Shown: positions 6,882-10,655 of the stretch, one piece after another
Layout: every line of letters begins with the position of its first letter
Position numbering within the stretch: the first letter of the stretch is position 1
NCBI GenBank assembly: GCA_031259905.1
Contig: JAIRKS010000193.1
Span: 1 to 10,655, forward strand
Length of the DNA: 10,655 nt
Direction: 5' to 3'
DNA from: Odoribacteraceae bacterium
Lineage (GTDB): Bacteria > Bacteroidota > Bacteroidia > Bacteroidales > Marinifilaceae
The notes under the pieces: generated by a model
Told to the model about the DNA's origin: nothing
What the model saw: the letters and a program-made list of their open reading frames with translations, nothing else
Databases searched by the model: none
Position numbers and translations under genes: made by a program

Positions 6882-8183
6882 TCAGTAGATAGTGGTCAGG
6901 CGCGTACCGGGAAAGTACCGGGAGAGAATCTCCCGGTAGGAGTACCCCCTGGCGCTCATTACCGCCGCGCCGATCTGGCAGAGGCCGACGCCGTGTCCCC
7001 AGCCGGCGCCGCGGAGGATGAAGCGGGAGGGATGACCGGTCTTGTCCCGGTCAACCGTCACGACGAAAGCCGAGCTGTACAGGTGGGAGCGGGAGAGCGC
7101 CCGCCGGATGAGTAACTCTTTCCCGATGACGAGGCTACCGCGCGTGCCGACGAGTCGGAGACGGACAATACGGCCGGATACCCCGCGCTCGACCGGCTGC
7201 AGGTCGAGCAAGTCGCCAAGGCCCGCGTGCAGGCGCGACTCCACGAGGGCCGAAAGCTCCCCGGCGGGGTAAGTGACTGTCCAGCGGAAGAAGTCGCGCG
7301 TCTCCCTGTCGTAATCGTTCAGCACCCCGGCGAGTACCTCCCCGCCGGCGTTACAGTCTACCGCCGGCGTCGAAAGAATCCACGCCCTGGCGTTCTCCTC
7401 GACGCGCAAGTCGGGGGAGGGAACGCCGTCGGAACGGTCGTCTACCTTGACGAGGTAAGGATGAAAGCGATCTTCCCAGGCGGTATCGAAACGTTCGGTG
7501 ACACCGCCGCAGCACTTCGAGAAGCGGGTATCGCACACCTTGCCGTCGTACAGGAGTACTTCCCCGCGGGTGTCGCGCGTGGCCTGCGCGGCCGCCGCGT
7601 TCTCCCTCCCGACGCCCTGGTATCGCTGGCAGTGATCGTCGGCGCAGACATCGTAAAGAGAATGTTGACGACAGTCAAACCAGCGGACAAGTTCCCCCTC
7701 GTTCCCCGCCTGTTGCCCTTCGTCACCCGTCTTCTTTTCCCTTTGGGCCAGCAGCCACCCGCGCGAGATGACGGCGTGTGCCTTCAGGAATTCCGGCGGG
7801 GCGTTCGCGTTCATCTCGGAGGAGATCACGCTCGTCAGGTAATCCTCCAGCGAGAGGATGTTCACGGCGACGATCTCCTCTCCCTCGCGAACGAAGGAGA
7901 GCGCGCCGCGAAACCGCTGCTCTTCCGCCCGTTCCCAGTGGAAACGAGTGCCGATCACCACCCCGGCGAGGTCGAACGTGTCCGTCTCTGTCCCCGGTTC
8001 CAGGAGGAAGTCGTCGGGTAATCGCTCGACCGCCTCCCCTTGCCGGAGGAGGAGTGTCCCGGCGTCACTCGTGACGGAGTATTCCCCGTCGTACGCTCTC
8101 TCCCCGTGGCGAAACGAGCCGTTCAGCCGAAAGCGGATCTCCCGGCCCGGGAGGATGCCCACGCTGATCTTATTCTCGTTCAT
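6882..8183 (-). CDS. SpoIID/LytB-domain protein, probable glycan-strand-cleaving enzyme without signal peptide
   Basis: The protein is 433 residues. The SpoIID core is clear: LSLEDYLTSVISSEMNANAP (about 111-129), with Glu123 at the position of the catalytic Glu of SpoIID, followed by EFLKAHAVISRGWLLAQ; then DTRFSKCCGGVTE (about 218-230), and at the end GAGWGHGVGLCQIGAAVMSARGYSYREILSRYFPGT (about 392-427). SpoIID is a lytic transglycosylase that cleaves glycan strands stripped of stem peptides. A Cys/His-rich insert (Cys171, His174, Cys180, His184, Cys185, and Cys217, Cys224, Cys225) could bind metal. Oddly, the N-terminus (MNENKISVGILPGREIRFRL) has no signal peptide or membrane helix, and the start is fixed by the overlap with the upstream gene, so the protein seems cytoplasmic. 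Its start overlaps the preceding stop by 14 bases and the permease gene follows after 15. Family sure; reaction and place inferred. Confidence 0.9.
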   Translation of the reverse strand: MNENKISVGILPGREIRFRLNGSFRHGERAYDGEYSVTSDAGTLLLRQGEAVERLPDDFLLEPGTETDTFDLAGVVIGTRFHWERAEEQRFRGALSFVREGEEIVAVNILSLEDYLTSVISSEMNANAPPEFLKAHAVISRGWLLAQREKKTGDEGQQAGNEGELVRWFDCRQHSLYDVCADDHCQRYQGVGRENAAAAQATRDTRGEVLLYDGKVCDTRFSKCCGGVTERFDTAWEDRFHPYLVKVDDRSDGVPSPDLRVEENARAWILSTPAVDCNAGGEVLAGVLNDYDRETRDFFRWTVTYPAGELSALVESRLHAGLGDLLDLQPVERGVSGRIVRLRLVGTRGSLVIGKELLIRRALSRSHLYSSAFVVTVDRDKTGHPSRFILRGAGWGHGVGLCQIGAAVMSARGYSYREILSRYFPGTRLTTIY

Positions 8184-10410
8184 GATTCACGTGTATTTGA
8201 TACCGGGCGTCTACCCGCACGCGTGCCGTCACTTGATCGAAGAGGCCGCGCAGGAGGGGAGCGTCGTAACGATCGAAGTCTGTCGCGCGGGAGGCCACGA
8301 TGACGCCTCCCATCTCGATGCACCCGGGGCTGAAAAGAACACGATCCTCCCCGTCAAGGAAATATTCCGCCGGACGGTGCGCGCGACGGGGCGCCACGGC
8401 GACGATCCACTCCCCGTCCTCGTGCCAGGCGATGAGGTTGTACATGAGGCGCGCCTCCTCGATGCCGGTGATCACGCCATCCAGCCGTTCCCGCGTCTCG
8501 CCGGGCCTCTTCCCGCGGACAACGAGTATCGCGCGCGAGTATCGTTCGACACGCGCGTCGAGCGAGAAGACGGGCGCCGCCTCCCCGTGGCGGGCAACGT
8601 CCTCCTCCAGCGGGAGGCGGTGTCGCGGGATCAACTGCAGGTGCAGATGACCCGGCGTCGACGCACCGCACCCCGCGCCATTGTAAAGGACGGTGTAAGC
8701 AGGAAAGTCCAGGGCGAGGGAGAGCAGGTCGTCCAGCCGACCATGAATGCATTGCGGGACGTGTTCCCTCGTCGCCACGGTAAAATGTCGCTCGAAGACG
8801 GGATACGGGTTAACGAGGATGTCAAACGCGGCGTTGTACCGCGCGCGGCGTTGCTCCCCCGGCCTGTTCGCCGGGCACAGCGGGCAAGGTCGTCCCGTGT
8901 CCGCCGGGTTCGCGGTAGTGGAGATCGCGCGGGCGGGGTTATACTGCACGCGCAGCTCGTGCCCCGCGAGGGGAATGCTCTTGTATCGCGCGTGTTCGAC
9001 CTCCCTGAATCTCGCCGCTGCCTCTTCCCAGGCATCGAGCTGCTGCCGGTGGAAGAGTTCCAGTTGCTCGCCGGACAGCCTCCTTTCCGCTACCAGCCGT
9101 TGTCGCGCCGACAGCTCGATCGTCCGTAGTTTATCCTTGTAGAAATCGCGCGCGTTCACCCGTTCGACGCTCGACACCGCGTCCGAGTTTCCCTCCCACC
9201 GACGACAGAAGTATTGCACCTCGAAGATCCTCCCGACGTGATACTCTCTCGCGATCGCCAGCATCACGGCGTAATCCTCCCCGTAACTCGCGTCGGGCAT
9301 CCCCACCGCGCGAAGTACCGGCGTGTAAAACGCCCGCGGCGCCCCGAGGCCATTCACGCGGAGGGCGTTATTTGGGCCGTTAACGGGAGTCCATTCCCGG
9401 TGATCGATAACACCGGGCGGGAGATCTTCCAGGTCGAACGTCTTCAGGCAATAACTCCCGACGACCGCGGCGCAACGTTCCCGGTAGAACGTCTTGACGA
9501 TCGTTTCCAGCTCCACCGGTCGCGCGTACAGGTCGTCGCTATCGAGCTGCACGGCGAACTTCCCGCAGGCGGGATGCCGGGCAGCGTGCATCCAGCACCC
9601 GCCGATACCCGCTCCCCGTCGTCCCGGGACGAGATGCACGACCCGCGTATCCCTCTCGCTCCATGCTTTCACGATGGCCGTCGTGCGATCGTCAGAGTAA
9701 TTATCAACCACCAGCACGTTAAACGGGAACGGCGGCTGTTGCTCCAGTGCCGACCGGATGGCGTCGCCGATGGTATTCTCCCGGTTCAGCACCGGGATCA
9801 CGACCGACGCCTCCACCGCGAACGGCTCGTCAAGGTCAACCCTCGCGAACGGGGGCAGCAACAGCGCGTCGATATGTTCGAGGTGTCGCGTGCAGGCCAT
9901 CTCCATCTCCTCCTGCACGGCCCTGTTCCCCGGGTCGACGTACGCGAATTGCCCGGCGTGCCGGGGTGTTCCCGTCACGGTATAGAGTGCTTCCGGCACG
10001 CGAAAGATCGCTCCTTCCCGCGAGAGGCGCAGCCGGGCGTCGTAGAGCGCGGCGTACCGGTAGTCCCGCGACATCTCCCCGGCAACTTTCCGGAGGCTTT
10101 CCGCGTGAACGAACAGTAACGGCCCGAAGTCGAAGTCATCACGGAGACTACCGGGCTGGTACTCGATTGTCGGGCGCGAGAAGAGTTCTCCCTCCCGCTC
10201 CTCCCAGTAGTCGGAATAGAGCATGACTGCCCCCGTCGCCTCGGCCACCCGCGCGAAGCGTTCCGCGTCGAGCGTACCGGGAAGTACCCGCGTGTTCGCC
10301 GCGCGAAGGAACACGTATGGAGTGTCCGCGTTCGCCGCCGCCTGCCGCAACTCCGCGCGGGAGGCAAGCGGGCCAATCGTGATGACGCTAAAGTCGAGGG
10401 AGTCTTTCAT
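8170..10410 (-). CDS. Fusion of GT-A/GT2 glycosyltransferase and HIT-like (Ap4A phosphorylase/GalT-related, DUF4922-type) domain
   Basis: The 746-residue protein has three parts. Residues about 5-190 look like a degenerate GT-A fold (YVFLRAANTRVLPGTL, AVMLYSDYW). About 200-425 is a family-2 glycosyltransferase: VVIPVLNRENTIGDAIRSAL, VVDNYSDDRT, the metal-binding LDSDD at 289-293, and GEDY at 377-380 where the acceptor base is expected. About 470-746 is a HIT-superfamily domain: CPLC (509-512, a likely zinc site), NPYPVFERHFTVATREHVPQ, the catalytic HLHLQ (588-592) in NGAGCGASTPGHLHLQ, and a C-terminal region (MYNLIAWHE, VAPRRAHRP, SPGCIEMGGVIV) resembling Ap4A phosphorylase. Such HIT enzymes transfer nucleotidyl groups or phosphorolyse nucleotide bonds. 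The fusion suggests making and using a nucleotide-sugar, but substrates are unknown. The ATG overlaps the M64 stop as ATGA, implying coupled translation. No signal peptide; cytoplasmic. Confidence 0.88.
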   Translation of the reverse strand: MKDSLDFSVITIGPLASRAELRQAAANADTPYVFLRAANTRVLPGTLDAERFARVAEATGAVMLYSDYWEEREGELFSRPTIEYQPGSLRDDFDFGPLLFVHAESLRKVAGEMSRDYRYAALYDARLRLSREGAIFRVPEALYTVTGTPRHAGQFAYVDPGNRAVQEEMEMACTRHLEHIDALLLPPFARVDLDEPFAVEASVVIPVLNRENTIGDAIRSALEQQPPFPFNVLVVDNYSDDRTTAIVKAWSERDTRVVHLVPGRRGAGIGGCWMHAARHPACGKFAVQLDSDDLYARPVELETIVKTFYRERCAAVVGSYCLKTFDLEDLPPGVIDHREWTPVNGPNNALRVNGLGAPRAFYTPVLRAVGMPDASYGEDYAVMLAIAREYHVGRIFEVQYFCRRWEGNSDAVSSVERVNARDFYKDKLRTIELSARQRLVAERRLSGEQLELFHRQQLDAWEEAAARFREVEHARYKSIPLAGHELRVQYNPARAISTTANPADTGRPCPLCPANRPGEQRRARYNAAFDILVNPYPVFERHFTVATREHVPQCIHGRLDDLLSLALDFPAYTVLYNGAGCGASTPGHLHLQLIPRHRLPLEEDVARHGEAAPVFSLDARVERYSRAILVVRGKRPGETRERLDGVITGIEEARLMYNLIAWHEDGEWIVAVAPRRAHRPAEYFLDGEDRVLFSPGCIEMGGVIVASRATDFDRYDAPLLRGLFDQVTARVRVDARYQIHVNHERE

Positions 10411-10655
10411 TCCGCGTAGAAATGGATCTGCTTGATGATCTCCCGCGTGCAGACGGGGCAGAACTCATCCCCTTGCAGTGTCCGCATCAGGCAATCCTGC
10501 CGCGGCCGGTATACGCCCTTCGCTACGTATCCCGCTCCCTCGTAAAGCCCGATTCTCACGGGACGCGACGGGTCGAGGGGTGTGGGCACGGGCGTGTTCT
10601 CGTCGACGAGATCCTTCCATTTGCGTTCGAAATGGACACGTGTCGTGAGGTTGAC
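10407..10655 (-). CDS. M64-family (IgA peptidase) metallopeptidase, C-terminal end only
   Basis: The last 82 residues are visible, in frame from the window edge to a TGA at 10407-10409. They show the conserved tail of M64 peptidases: HFERKWKDLVDENTPVPTPL, then RIGLYEGAGYVAKGVYRP, DCLM and FCPVC near the end. The family is named for a gut Clostridium IgA protease; members are secreted or surface zinc peptidases with an HExxH site, which would lie upstream of the window and cannot be checked. The stop overlaps the start of the glycosyltransferase/HIT gene (ATGA), so it is the upstream partner in the same operon. The first codon shown is internal; a GTG at 10589 is not the true start, since homology continues before it. 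Family assignment is strong; activity is unverified because the catalytic part is missing. Confidence 0.9.
   Translation of the reverse strand, partial: VNLTTRVHFERKWKDLVDENTPVPTPLDPSRPVRIGLYEGAGYVAKGVYRPRQDCLMRTLQGDEFCPVCTREIIKQIHFYAE

Noticed and set aside
7858..9129. 423-residue plus-strand open frame, and a 301-residue one at 9214-10119
   Set aside because: Both lie opposite the SpoIID-like and GT/HIT genes, have low-complexity Arg/Pro/Val-rich translations and no family motifs. Long antisense frames are expected in GC-rich coding DNA.
10407..10589. A separate 60-residue gene starting at 10589
   Set aside because: The frame is open to the window edge and the preceding residues also match the M64 tail, so this is the end of a larger gene.

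Overview
The window is GC-rich (high fifties per cent by eye) and carries genes typical of Bacteroidota: a SusC/RagA and SusD/RagB outer-membrane uptake pair, a FecR anti-sigma factor with a Bacteroidota-type C-terminal domain, and a glycosyltransferase/HIT fusion of a type I know only from this phylum. A gut-type Bacteroidales species is likely, but I cannot name the genus. All eight genes supported here lie on the minus strand, so the transcribed order runs from right to left.

Right block (10655 to 5610): four closely packed genes that look like one operon. They are the 3' end of an M64 'IgA peptidase' gene (cut by the window edge), a 746-residue fusion of a glycosyltransferase with a HIT/Ap4A-phosphorylase-like domain, a SpoIID/LytB-like protein without a signal peptide, and an AmpG-like major-facilitator permease. 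They join by a 4-base overlap (ATGA), a 14-base overlap and a 15-base gap. The combination of an AmpG-type permease with a glycan-strand-cleaving domain suggests cell-wall fragment uptake and salvage, with the fusion protein handling a sugar or nucleotide-sugar. The parts are recognisable, but the joint pathway is inference.

Middle (5575 to 5040): a small two-helix membrane protein of unknown function, preceded by a good Bacteroidota -7 promoter box. It is followed by a 42-bp tandem repeat array in which each unit contains two 16-nt hairpins, in the leader of fecR.

Left block (5039 to 1): fecR, a 111-bp intergenic with two hairpins, susC with an STN signalling domain, and the start of susD (cut by the left edge). 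The expected model is that the STN domain of SusC signals through FecR to an ECF sigma factor that switches on susCD. No sigma factor gene lies next to fecR here. The transported substrate cannot be read from the window.

Most notable items: the permease/SpoIID/GT-HIT/M64 operon, the hairpin-pair array whose loops vary while its stems stay fixed, the missing sigma factor, and a possible small antisense RNA opposite the susC leader.
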